In this document: positions 7,235 to 13,815 of the stretch, piece by piece | How positions within the stretch are numbered: the first letter of the stretch is position 1 | Layout of the letters: each line of letters begins with the position of its first letter | From: Actinomycetota bacterium | GTDB taxonomy: Bacteria; Actinomycetota; Actinomycetes; Streptosporangiales; Streptosporangiaceae | Reading direction: 5' to 3' | Length of the DNA stretch: 36,174 bases | Assembly (NCBI GenBank): GCA_021324595.1 | Contig: JAJPIV010000138.1 | Location: 1-36,174, forward strand | Program-made: the position numbers and the translations under genes | Notes under the pieces: generated by a model | Database searches by the model: none | What the model saw: the letters and a program-made list of their open reading frames with translations, nothing else | Told to the model about the DNA's origin: nothing

Positions 7235-8514
7235 CAGCGCGCACCCCTTTCCACGTCGTACCTCGGGTCACTGGCGGGACCGCGCACGCCGATCCACTGG
7301 CAGCTGGCGTCCAGTTCGCCCCTGGCCGTCAGCTCCTCGGTGATGTCCGTCATCTCCTCGATGTTCTCGACCGAGACCTCACGCCCGCCGAGCCCGGCGA
7401 TGAACGGCACGATCACCGGGCGCGTCGGCTCGGGGTAGAGGGCCGCGGCGACCTCGGTGTAGAGCACCCCGCCGTGCGCGTTGGAGCCGAACGAGTAGTC
7501 CCGGTCCACGATGCCCACGCCCTTGACGCCGCGCAGCAGGGCGCGCAGCTCCGGCCGGGGGAACGGGCGGAACCACTTCACCCGCACGAAGCCGACCCTG
7601 CGGCCCGCGGCCCGCATCCGGTCGACCGCCACCTTCCCTACCAGGCCGACCGTGCCCATGCCGATCAGCGCGTACTCGGCGTCCTCCATCCGGTAGGTGT
7701 CCACGAACGGGTCGTCAGGCCCCCGGCCGAACACGCGGCGGAAGTCCGCGGTCGCCTCGGCGATCACGCCGCGTGCCCGGCGCATGGCGGCGTCGGCCTG
7801 GCGCCGCGCCTCCATCACCCAGTCCTCGTTGAACTGCGGCGCGATCGACACCGGGTTGTCCGGGTGGAACCTGCGGTCGCCGAGGTCGTACGGCGGCAGG
7901 AACTCCGCCACCGGAGCCGGCCCGGGCACCTGCACGATGTGCTGGCTGTGGGTGAGGAATGCGCCGTCCATGGACAGCGCGCAGGGCAGCATCACCCGCT
8001 TGTCCTCGGCCACCCGGTAGGCGAGCAGCGTGGTGTCCAGCGCCTCCTGGGCGCTCTCCACCCAGTACAGGAGCCAGCCGGTGTCGCGGACCATCAGCGC
8101 GTCGTTGTGCTCGACCCCGAACGCGCCCGGGTCATCCAGCGCCCGGTTGCCCACCAGCGCGATCACCGGCAGCCGCAGGGAGGAGGTGACGACCAGCGCC
8201 TCCATGCCGTACATCCAGCCCACGCCGGAAGAACCGATGAACGCCCGGGCGCCCACCAGCGACGCGTGCTTGCCGATCTCGAACTGGGAGTGCTCGGACT
8301 CGGCCACGATGAACTCCGCGTCCATCTGACCGTTCGCGATCATCTTGCTGACCGCCGTCATGACGCTGTCGTACGGCCGGATCGGGTAGCCGGCCAGCAC
8401 GTCCACGTCGGCCAGCCGCAGTGCCTGGGCCACCGCGTCGCAGCCCGTGATGATCTCTTCGCTGCCAGCGGCCGCCGCAGCAGTGCCGGCGGCTCTGGTC
8501 TCCATCGTCGTCAT
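7234..8514 (-). CDS. 2-oxoacid (probable oxalate) oxidoreductase, alpha subunit
   Basis: Substrate-binding subunit of 426 residues, PorA type. The segment ESEHSQFEIGKHASLVGAR contains the Glu that activates TPP in this family (probably Glu74). The active-site motif is GYPIRP (42-47), with Arg46 where pyruvate enzymes have Thr in YPITP. Arg124 (GNRALDDPG) lies 78 residues later. In Moorella oxalate oxidoreductase the oxalate-binding residues are, as I recall, Arg31 and Arg109, also 78 apart. This is the main evidence for oxalate as substrate. DTGWLLYWVESAQEALD and LPCALSMDGAFLTHS are ordinary family segments. Start ATG 8514 follows GGAAGGA; the stop overlaps the beta start by one base. A different charged 2-oxoacid cannot be excluded. 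Confidence 0.88.
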   Translation of the reverse strand: MTTMETRAAGTAAAAAGSEEIITGCDAVAQALRLADVDVLAGYPIRPYDSVMTAVSKMIANGQMDAEFIVAESEHSQFEIGKHASLVGARAFIGSSGVGWMYGMEALVVTSSLRLPVIALVGNRALDDPGAFGVEHNDALMVRDTGWLLYWVESAQEALDTTLLAYRVAEDKRVMLPCALSMDGAFLTHSQHIVQVPGPAPVAEFLPPYDLGDRRFHPDNPVSIAPQFNEDWVMEARRQADAAMRRARGVIAEATADFRRVFGRGPDDPFVDTYRMEDAEYALIGMGTVGLVGKVAVDRMRAAGRRVGFVRVKWFRPFPRPELRALLRGVKGVGIVDRDYSFGSNAHGGVLYTEVAAALYPEPTRPVIVPFIAGLGGREVSVENIEEMTDITEELTARGELDASCQWIGVRGPASDPRYDVERGAR

Positions 8515-8537
8515 GGCTGTCCTTCCCTGGCGCCAGG

Positions 8538-9608
8538 TCAGTAGATGCCGTAGTGGGGGACCGGGCCCCCGGCCTTGGCGAGCTTCTCCGCCCGCAGCTC
8601 CTCGTAGGCGGCCGGATCGCGCTCATACACGCCGTGCAGCGGCTCGTTGCCGTCGAAGACGGCCTCGTTCACCATCTCGATGCAGCCGCTGACCGGGCAG
8701 GACTGCGCGCAGATGCCGCAGCCGCAGCAGTGGTCGTAGTTGACGTCGTAGTGGCCCTCCGGCGTGGGGATGAAGCACTCGTCCGGGCAGACCGTGTAGC
8801 AGATCTGGCACTTGACGCAGGCGTCGAACTTGATCAGCGGGCGAGCGGTCCGGGTGGTGTACTTCATGAACAGCTCGTTCGTCCGCCCGACCTCGACGGC
8901 CGGGACGACCAGGCCCTCCCGCATCTGCGTCCAGTCCGGCATCTGCACCGGGACGTAGGTGTCCTCGGCACCCTCGCCCGCGGCGACCTGGTGGAGCTGG
9001 ACCGCCTCGTAGCCCTCGCGGAGCTGCTGCTCCCGCTTGCCGCCGTCGCGGGTGCCAGCAGCCTGCGCGATCAGGCTCTCCAGCGACACCAGGCCGTCGG
9101 TGACCCGGGCGATCGCGCCCATGGTGCGGTAGTCGGTCCCGTCGTCGTTGTAGACCCACAGCCCGCCGAACGACGGTTCCCCGGGCAGGATCGCGAGCGT
9201 CCACGGCTGCGGGCGCCGCGGGATCCACTTGAGCAAGGCGGCGGGATCTTGCCGCGAGATCACCAGCAGCGTGCCGCCCGGGGCGAGGTTGAGGTTGATG
9301 GGCCGCACCCCGTACCACGCCCAGGACTCGATGCCCTTTGCGAGCGTGTCGTCCATGACGGCGACCACGACCACGTTGTCCGGCTCGTACTTGGTCATCT
9401 CGACCTGCAGCGACGCCATGTCGCTGGCGATCACGGCGAACTGCTTGGCGGGGATGCCGTTGCGCTCCGGCGAGTCCCCGTAGCGTGCGACGGTCCCGCC
9501 GAACTTGTCCTCCCGGCGGGCGGCCTTCACGAGCTCCTTGGTGATGACGCCTGCCAGGTTCTTCTGGAAGACGCCCCGGTAGGTGACATCCACGGCACCG
9601 GCAGACAT
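8538..9608 (-). CDS. 2-oxoacid (probable oxalate) oxidoreductase, fused gamma-delta subunit
   Basis: Protein of 356 residues made of a POR gamma domain (about 10-180), a linker, and a two-cluster ferredoxin (delta) domain. The cluster motifs are CVKCQICYTVCP (Cys264, 267, 270, 274) and CCGCGICAQSCP (Cys294, 297, 300, 304). It is the first gene of the operon, 23 bases before alpha. ATG 9608 is preferred over ATG 9617 because the GAAGGG ribosome site lies 9 bases before 9608 but directly abuts 9617. Fusion of gamma and delta gives a three-subunit core, as in the Moorella oxalate oxidoreductase, whereas many archaeal enzymes have four separate subunits. It should relay electrons from the beta cluster to ferredoxin or to the NuoF-like subunit. 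Confidence 0.9.
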   Translation of the reverse strand: MSAGAVDVTYRGVFQKNLAGVITKELVKAARREDKFGGTVARYGDSPERNGIPAKQFAVIASDMASLQVEMTKYEPDNVVVVAVMDDTLAKGIESWAWYGVRPINLNLAPGGTLLVISRQDPAALLKWIPRRPQPWTLAILPGEPSFGGLWVYNDDGTDYRTMGAIARVTDGLVSLESLIAQAAGTRDGGKREQQLREGYEAVQLHQVAAGEGAEDTYVPVQMPDWTQMREGLVVPAVEVGRTNELFMKYTTRTARPLIKFDACVKCQICYTVCPDECFIPTPEGHYDVNYDHCCGCGICAQSCPVSGCIEMVNEAVFDGNEPLHGVYERDPAAYEELRAEKLAKAGGPVPHYGIY

Positions 9609-9825
9609 CTCAGCCATCCCTTCGTTCACGTCGTGCGGCGGAGTGGGGACGATGTGGGAGCCGGGGGCGGCTGCTTCCCGGCGGCGATCCGGGTCTTCGC
9701 TGCCCGGTGCCGCCGGCCGGTCCGGGCGCAAAGGCACCGGCAGGCGCGGCTAGCGAGGGCCGGGGGTGGCGTGCGCACATATCTACTCCTCGGCGTTGGT
9801 CAGGGCCTGCGGTGGGCAGAAGGCA

Positions 9826-9851
9826 GCCCGCCGGGCGGAAGCCCGCCGGGC
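9826..9851. repeat. Two copies of an 11-bp palindrome in the operon leader
   Basis: GCCCGCCGGGC occurs at 9826-9836 and again at 9841-9851, separated by GGAA. Each copy is its own inverted repeat (GCCCG/CGGGC), so the leader RNA would start with two small hairpins. They abut the 23-bp element of copy B on the gene side. Function unknown. Confidence 0.6.
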
Positions 9852-9854
9852 AAT

Positions 9855-9877
9855 ATTGTATACCGTCGGCAGGATAC
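9855..9877 (-). promoter_or_regulatory. 23-bp operator/promoter element, copy B (oxidoreductase operon)
   Basis: Plus strand reads ATTGTATACC, CGTCG, G, CAGGATAC; it differs from copy A (4753-4775) at one position only. The minus strand again has the -10-like TACAAT (plus 9855-9860), but no good -35 is visible 16-18 bases upstream. It lies about 245 bases upstream of the first gene of the operon, so that transcript also has a long leader. Conservation limited to these 23 bases, with unrelated flanks, points to a protein-binding site. Confidence 0.68.
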
Positions 9878-10338
9878 CCCCCATGCTAGAGGCACCTCCT
9901 ACCGCGTCAAGGGCCGGGCCAGGCCGCCCGGGGGTCGTGCGGATCCAGCTGGCCTGCGTCCTGCCGAGTCACCGCAGGTTGCCCGACCGCCATCACCCGA
10001 CAGCGATTGCCGGTCACCTCCGCCACCAGGGCCACGACGTTGGTCACGGCGGCCGGGCGCGGCGGGCATCGCGGACCCGACGAGGCGCCTCTCACCTTGC
10101 GCGCCGGCGAGCAGAGCACTCTGCGCACCGCTCGCCACCGTCCTGACCGCAGCCGAGCAGTGCATCCCGCGCCAGCACCGCGGCACCGGCCCCGGCCGCC
10201 GACGTGGGCCGCGCTCGCAGGCCACTGCGCCGGGCTGCCGGCCGCGGCGGCGCCGTCAGATGAGACCGAAACTGGGACCAGGAGGCCGCCGCAGGGATGA
10301 ACGACAACTGTGGACTCCACATCAGCCCAGGTCAGTGG
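9878..10338. other. Intergenic stretch without a convincing gene
   Basis: About 460 bases between operator copy B and tRNA-Ser(CGA). All open frames are Arg/Pro/Ala-rich and lack a ribosome site. One minus-strand frame (around 9930-10060) contains a short protein-like run, VVALVAEVTG, but nothing recognisable around it; a decayed gene is possible. I see no RNA gene or terminator of note. Confidence 0.4.
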
Positions 10339-10425
10339 CGGTGGAGGTGGGATTTGAACCCACGGAGGGGTTGCCCCCTCACACGCTTTCGAGGCGTGCG
10401 CCCTCGGCCACTAGGCGACTCCACC
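10339..10425 (-). tRNA. tRNA-Ser (anticodon CGA)
   Basis: 87-nt class II tRNA on the minus strand. The acceptor GGTGGAG pairs with CTCCACC, the discriminator is G, and the anticodon loop is CTCGAAA, giving CGA (reads UCG). A long variable arm (GGGGGCAACCCC) and the T-loop TTCAAAT are present. CCA is not encoded. It lies 51 bases downstream of the tadA stop. Confidence 0.96.
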
Positions 10426-10476
10426 GCCGCAGAGCCTACCTGACGCCGGGCCGGCCCCGCGGCGGGCGCGGCCAGG

Positions 10477-10929
10477 TCAGCGCAGGCGCGCGAAGAAGTC
10501 CCGCAGCAGCGCGGCGCAGGGTTCGGCGAGGACGCCGCCGATCACCTCGACCGGCGGGCCGAGCCGCCGGTCCCTCACCGGATCCCACAGCGAGCCGGCG
10601 GCTCCGGCCCGGGGGTCGGCGGCCCCGTAGACCAGCCGCCCGATCCGGGCCGCCCGCAGCGCGCCCGCGCACATCGTGCAGGGTTCCAAGGTCACCACGA
10701 GCGTGCAGCCGTCCAGCCGCCAGGCGCGGGCGGCGCGGGCGGCGTTCCTGATCGCCAGGATCTCCGCGTGCGCGGTCGGGTCGCCAAGGCCCACGCACCG
10801 GTTGCGGCCCTCGCCGAGCACCCCGCCGTCCGGCGCGAGCACCAGCGCCCCGACCGGGACATCGTCTCCGGGGCTCGCGGCGCCGGCCAGGCGGAGAGCC
10901 CGGCGCATGGCCGGCTCGAAGGTCCTCAC
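10477..10929 (-). CDS. tadA: tRNA-specific adenosine deaminase (wobble A34 to inosine)
   Basis: CDA-fold zinc deaminase of 150 residues. The zinc site and catalytic Glu are His54-Ala-Glu56 (AHAEILAIRNA) and Cys84-X2-Cys87 (EPCTMCAGA), and the length is normal for TadA. It converts A34 of tRNA-Arg(ACG) to inosine. The start is uncertain: GTG 10929 gives the full frame, while ATG 10908 would remove seven residues and has GAGGA about 12 bases upstream. It follows the TadA-associated gene by 30 bases and probably shares its transcript. Confidence 0.92.
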   Translation of the reverse strand: MRTFEPAMRRALRLAGAASPGDDVPVGALVLAPDGGVLGEGRNRCVGLGDPTAHAEILAIRNAARAARAWRLDGCTLVVTLEPCTMCAGALRAARIGRLVYGAADPRAGAAGSLWDPVRDRRLGPPVEVIGGVLAEPCAALLRDFFARLR

Positions 10930-10959
10930 GTCATGGCAGGCTAGCCTGCCGGCGCCGGG

Positions 10960-11451
10960 TCACTGGGCGCCGACCGAGTCGAGCGCGCGTTCGAACGCCT
11001 GGCCGAAGCCGGCCCGCCGGGCGAGGCTGGAGAGCACCTCGTCGGGGTAAGGATCGAGCTCCCCGGCCAGCGCGCACAGCTCCATCTCGTCGACCCCGAG
11101 GTCGGCCAGTATGGACAGGTCCCCGGCGGGCAGCACCTGGTCGATGTCCTCGTCGTACGGGACCGGGATGTCGAGGTGCTCCAGCACCTGCCGGGCCTGC
11201 GGCCAGTCGGTGGCCGCGGTCACGTCGGAGAGGAAGACCGAGACGTGTGCGCCGACCACGCGGGCGATGACGAAGAAGTCGTCACCGACGACGGTCAGGC
11301 CGATCGCGCCGCCGATGCCCGGCTGCTGCCGCAGCGCCCGGATGATCGCGTCGAGGTCGCCGGTGACCGCGACGGGCAGCACTGCAGCCTCCCACGCGTC
11401 ATCCTCCCGGTAGACGGCGACGCAGAAGTCGCCGCTGGTCACGTCGGTCAC
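10960..11451 (-). CDS. tRNA adenosine deaminase-associated protein (actinobacterial family)
   Basis: Acidic protein of 163 residues matching the actinobacterial family found directly upstream of tadA. The conserved run DFFVIARVVG and the acidic PYDEDIDQVLPAGDLSILADLG region are visible, with no catalytic motif. The start is GTG 11451; a GGTGG-like ribosome site lies just upstream. Its biochemical role is not known to me; fixed pairing with tadA suggests a function linked to A34 editing, which is an inference. Confidence 0.85.
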   Translation of the reverse strand: MTDVTSGDFCVAVYREDDAWEAAVLPVAVTGDLDAIIRALRQQPGIGGAIGLTVVGDDFFVIARVVGAHVSVFLSDVTAATDWPQARQVLEHLDIPVPYDEDIDQVLPAGDLSILADLGVDEMELCALAGELDPYPDEVLSSLARRAGFGQAFERALDSVGAQ

Positions 11452-11678
11452 GCTCCAACCACCGCCTGGCTCCGGTCACCCTGCGCGCCGCCGCCGCGCG
11501 CCGCAGCATGAACAGTAACGGCTTTCTGGCTGGAATCGGCGTGGATGCGTCGGCTTGCCCCGCCGACCGGCTAGGGTGGGGCCACCGGGCGGTGCCATTG
11601 GTGGCCAATGCGCCGCGGGTTATGCTAGGCCGAGCAGCGACTACGCCCAGTGACGTGCGCGGGTTGGAGGTGATGGGG

Positions 11679-11837
11679 ATGCTGAAGAAGGTCCTGACCT
11701 GGGGTGCTGTCGCCTTCGTGATCTACTACCTCGCCACGTCCCCGCAGGGAGCCGCCGGGTTCGTCTCCGGCATCCTTGGCTGGCTGAAGTCCGCTGCCGG
11801 GGCGCTGTCGATGTTCCTCACCCATATCAAGCTGTGA
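11679..11837 (+). CDS. Small single-span membrane protein
   Basis: 52-residue protein MLKKVLTWGAVAFVIYYLAT and onward: two Lys, then one hydrophobic helix (about 6-19), then an Ala/Gly-rich amphipathic tail. The ribosome site TTGGAGG fits ATG 11679 (8 bases) better than ATG 11673 (2 bases). The stop is 3 bases before the next gene, a PH-domain membrane protein, so the two are almost certainly co-translated and may form one complex. No known family recognised. Confidence 0.72.
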   Translation: MLKKVLTWGAVAFVIYYLATSPQGAAGFVSGILGWLKSAAGALSMFLTHIKL

Positions 11838-11840
11838 CCA

Positions 11841-12464
11841 ATGAGCCGCGTGGCTTCCACCAAGAACGCGCAAGCCTCCGTCGACAAGTACCTGCTGCCG
11901 CGTGAGGTCCGCGTGGCGACGGTGCGGCGCCATCCCGCCGTGCTGATCATGCCGGCCGCCCAGGCGATCGGCGGGTTGCTCGTCGTCTCCGTGCTCGCGG
12001 CGACGGTGCTGCGCTCCCACACCGCGCTCGCCGATGTCCTGTGGGTCCTGTGGGCCTTCCTGCCGCTGCGGCTCATCTGGAAGGTGATCAACTGGGCCGT
12101 TGATTACTTCGTCATCACATCCGAGCGCATCCTGCTGACCTCGGGATTGTTCACCCGCAGCGTCAACATGATGCCGATGTCCAAGGTCACGGACATGAGC
12201 TTCCACCGCTCCTTTGCCGGGCGCTTGCTCGGGTACGGCGAGTTCGTGGTGGAGTCCGCCGGCCAGGACCAGGCGCTGCGCAAAATCGATCACATTCCGT
12301 ACCCGGAGCAGCTGTACCGCCTGGTCTGCGGGCGGATCTTCAAGGACGCCGTTGGCCAGGACGACGGGACGGGGGATGTCGCCCCGCCCGAGCAGCCACT
12401 CGAGGGCGATCTCGACGACACGTTCGTGATCGAGGATGGCCCCGAGCTCGGCGACGAGTTCTGA
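11841..12464 (+). CDS. Membrane protein with bacterial PH domain (bPH2/DUF304-like)
   Basis: 207-residue protein: a cytoplasmic N-terminus with LLPREVRVATVRRHPAVL, two closely spaced hydrophobic helices (about 36-80), then the bacterial PH-like beta domain beginning DYFVITSERILLTSGLF, and a strongly acidic C-terminal tail rich in Asp/Glu. bPH2 proteins are membrane-linked and usually uncharacterised. ATG 11841 lies 4 bases after the preceding stop, so translation is likely coupled. It is followed by a palindromic terminator candidate. Confidence 0.82.
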   Translation: MSRVASTKNAQASVDKYLLPREVRVATVRRHPAVLIMPAAQAIGGLLVVSVLAATVLRSHTALADVLWVLWAFLPLRLIWKVINWAVDYFVITSERILLTSGLFTRSVNMMPMSKVTDMSFHRSFAGRLLGYGEFVVESAGQDQALRKIDHIPYPEQLYRLVCGRIFKDAVGQDDGTGDVAPPEQPLEGDLDDTFVIEDGPELGDEF

Positions 12465-12552
12465 TCCTCGCGCCCCCACCTGCCCGGCGCCGGCCTCGCC
12501 TGGCACTCGGCCGCCCCTGGGCTCCCCGTTCCATCCGGCGCGCGCAGGCTTG

Positions 12553-12588
12553 GCCCGCCCAGCACAGGCCAGGCATGGCCTGGCGGGC
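12553..12588 (+). terminator. Nested hairpin after the PH-domain gene
   Basis: GCCCGCC (12553-12559) pairs with GGCGGGC (12582-12588), with an inner stem AGGCC (12566-12570)/GGCCT (12577-12581). It sits about 90 bases past the stop codon, within a GC-rich stretch, and is a plausible terminator. Confidence 0.45.
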
Positions 12589-12655
12589 GCGGGCCTGCCC
12601 CGCCCCGGGCTGGCCCGGCGGCCCGGCGAGCACCTCCCCGGCATCCAGGCATGTA

Positions 12656-12670
12656 TATCGTGTTACGATA
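12656..12670. promoter_or_regulatory. Perfect palindrome TATCGT-GTT-ACGATA
   Basis: 6-bp perfect inverted repeat with 3-base spacer in an AT-rich island, centred about 60 bases upstream of the 105-residue gene at 12724. Position and symmetry suggest a repressor operator. The regulator is not identified. Confidence 0.5.
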
Positions 12671-12723
12671 GACATGGGCCGGCTGGGAGGCGAATCGCCG
12701 CGAAGACAGACTTCGGAGAGCCG

Positions 12724-13041
12724 ATGGCAGGCAAGCGCTACAAGTTCCAGGCCTTCCTCACGAAGGATCCCGGCGTTCCGGGCGTGGTCGTGCCGCCGGG
12801 AGCCGCGCGCAGGATGACCATACGGGCACGTCACCACCGGACCCGCCGCTGCCAGTTCTTCAGCGCCCTGGTGGCGAACAACGGGGACGGCGCCGACTGG
12901 CTCGACGAGCGCCACGAGATCGTCACGGTGGCAGTCCGGGATGATGACGCCTGCGACTACCTCGACGTGGGCGACCACTTCGCGCTGTGGCTGGGCGCGG
13001 ACATCGCGGACTGCATCGTGACGAGGCGGTTGTACGTGTGA
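12724..13041 (+). CDS. Uncharacterised 105-residue protein, probable beta-barrel
   Basis: ATG 12724 follows a GGAGAG ribosome site. The protein starts MAGKRYKFQAFLTKDPGVPG and alternates short hydrophobic strands with turns, ending ADCIVTRRLYV. This resembles small actinobacterial proteins with an elongation-factor-like beta-barrel (ending in a TRRLFV-type strand), but I do not recognise a named family and give no function. It has no signal peptide or membrane segment. It is preceded by the TATCGT/ACGATA palindrome, so expression is probably regulated. A mini zinc-ribbon gene follows 112 bases later. Confidence 0.72.
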   Translation: MAGKRYKFQAFLTKDPGVPGVVVPPGAARRMTIRARHHRTRRCQFFSALVANNGDGADWLDERHEIVTVAVRDDDACDYLDVGDHFALWLGADIADCIVTRRLYV

Positions 13042-13113
13042 CGACGCGGGCATACTCTGCGTCGGCGGCCTGCCGCGCCGGCGAGCAGGGGGCTGCGGGG
13101 AGGAGGGGGCCGC

Positions 13114-13154
13114 GGCGAGAGGGAAACCACGGCGAGAGGGAAACCACGGCGAGA
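13114..13154 (+). repeat. 17-bp tandem repeat before the zinc-ribbon gene
   Basis: The unit GGCGAGAGGGAAACCAC occurs at 13114-13130 and 13131-13147, followed by a partial third copy (GGCGAGA) whose last base is the A of the ATG at 13154. Each unit carries an AGAGGG Shine-Dalgarno-like core, so copy number could alter translation of the downstream ORF. Confidence 0.75.
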
Positions 13155-13324
13155 TGAACGAGCCTCTCCGGGGCGTGCCGAGCGCGCGCGTGCCCATCGA
13201 TGACGACCTGCCCGGCGATCCCGCGTGCCTGATGCGCCGGGTGTGCCAGAGCTGTGGCTCGGTGGCTGACGAGGACCCGCCGACGACCTGCCCCGCCTGC
13301 GGCGCGATCATGCCCGGGGACTGA
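13154..13324 (+). CDS. Mini zinc-ribbon protein, 56 residues
   Basis: Short ORF with two CxxC pairs: CQSCGSVAD and CPACGAIMPGD near the C-terminus, 15 residues apart, a classic zinc-ribbon layout. The N-terminal half is acidic/proline-rich (ARVPIDDDLPGDPACLMRR). Third codon positions are almost all G or C, supporting coding. The ribosome site is weak; the start lies at the edge of a 17-bp tandem repeat. Function unknown. Confidence 0.65.
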   Translation: MNEPLRGVPSARVPIDDDLPGDPACLMRRVCQSCGSVADEDPPTTCPACGAIMPGD

Positions 13325-13463
13325 CGCGCCGGGACGCCGCCGTCCGGGCGGCATGTGCCAGCACGGTGCCGGAAACGGGCGCTCCGGTCACGCCAGGCGG
13401 TGAGAGGCCCCGGGCCGCAGCGGCCAGGAACCCCGGGCTGGCCGGGAAGTCCCTGGTCAGGGG

Positions 13464-13552
13464 CGGAGGCTCGGGGATTTGAACCCCGGAGGGCCGCAAG
13501 GCCCAACCGCATTAGCAGTGCGGCGCCATAGACCGGACTAGGCGAAGCCTCC
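13464..13552 (-). tRNA. tRNA-Ser (anticodon GCT)
   Basis: 89-nt class II tRNA on the minus strand. GGAGGCT pairs with AGCCTCC, the discriminator is G, and the anticodon loop CTGCTAA gives GCT (reads AGC/AGU). A long variable arm (GGGCCTTGCGGCCC) and T-loop TTCAAAT are present; CCA is not encoded. Confidence 0.96.
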
Positions 13553-13815
13553 TCGCGCTCCCCGGGGGAAGCCGGGCCGCGCGGCGACGCGGGCGCGCGC
13601 ACGCGGTGCCCGACCCGGTGCCGACGTCACAGCGAGCGTCTTGACCGGGAACTCGAGCACCGCGCGGCCGGGTACCCGGGCCGCAGGCCCAGCCTACCGG
13701 GATCAGCCCGGCCATCGCAAAGCTCCGGGCGGCACGTGGCCGGCTGGCCGCAAGCGCCCGCCCGCCGGGACACCGCCCCGGGCGGCGCGGGCCGGCCGCT
13801 GGCGCCGCCCCGGGC

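Noticed and set aside
10007-10320. Overlapping open frames of ~100 codons on both strands between the operator and tRNA-Ser
   Set aside because: Arg/Pro/Ala-rich translations, no ribosome site, no family motif; typical non-coding high-GC frames.
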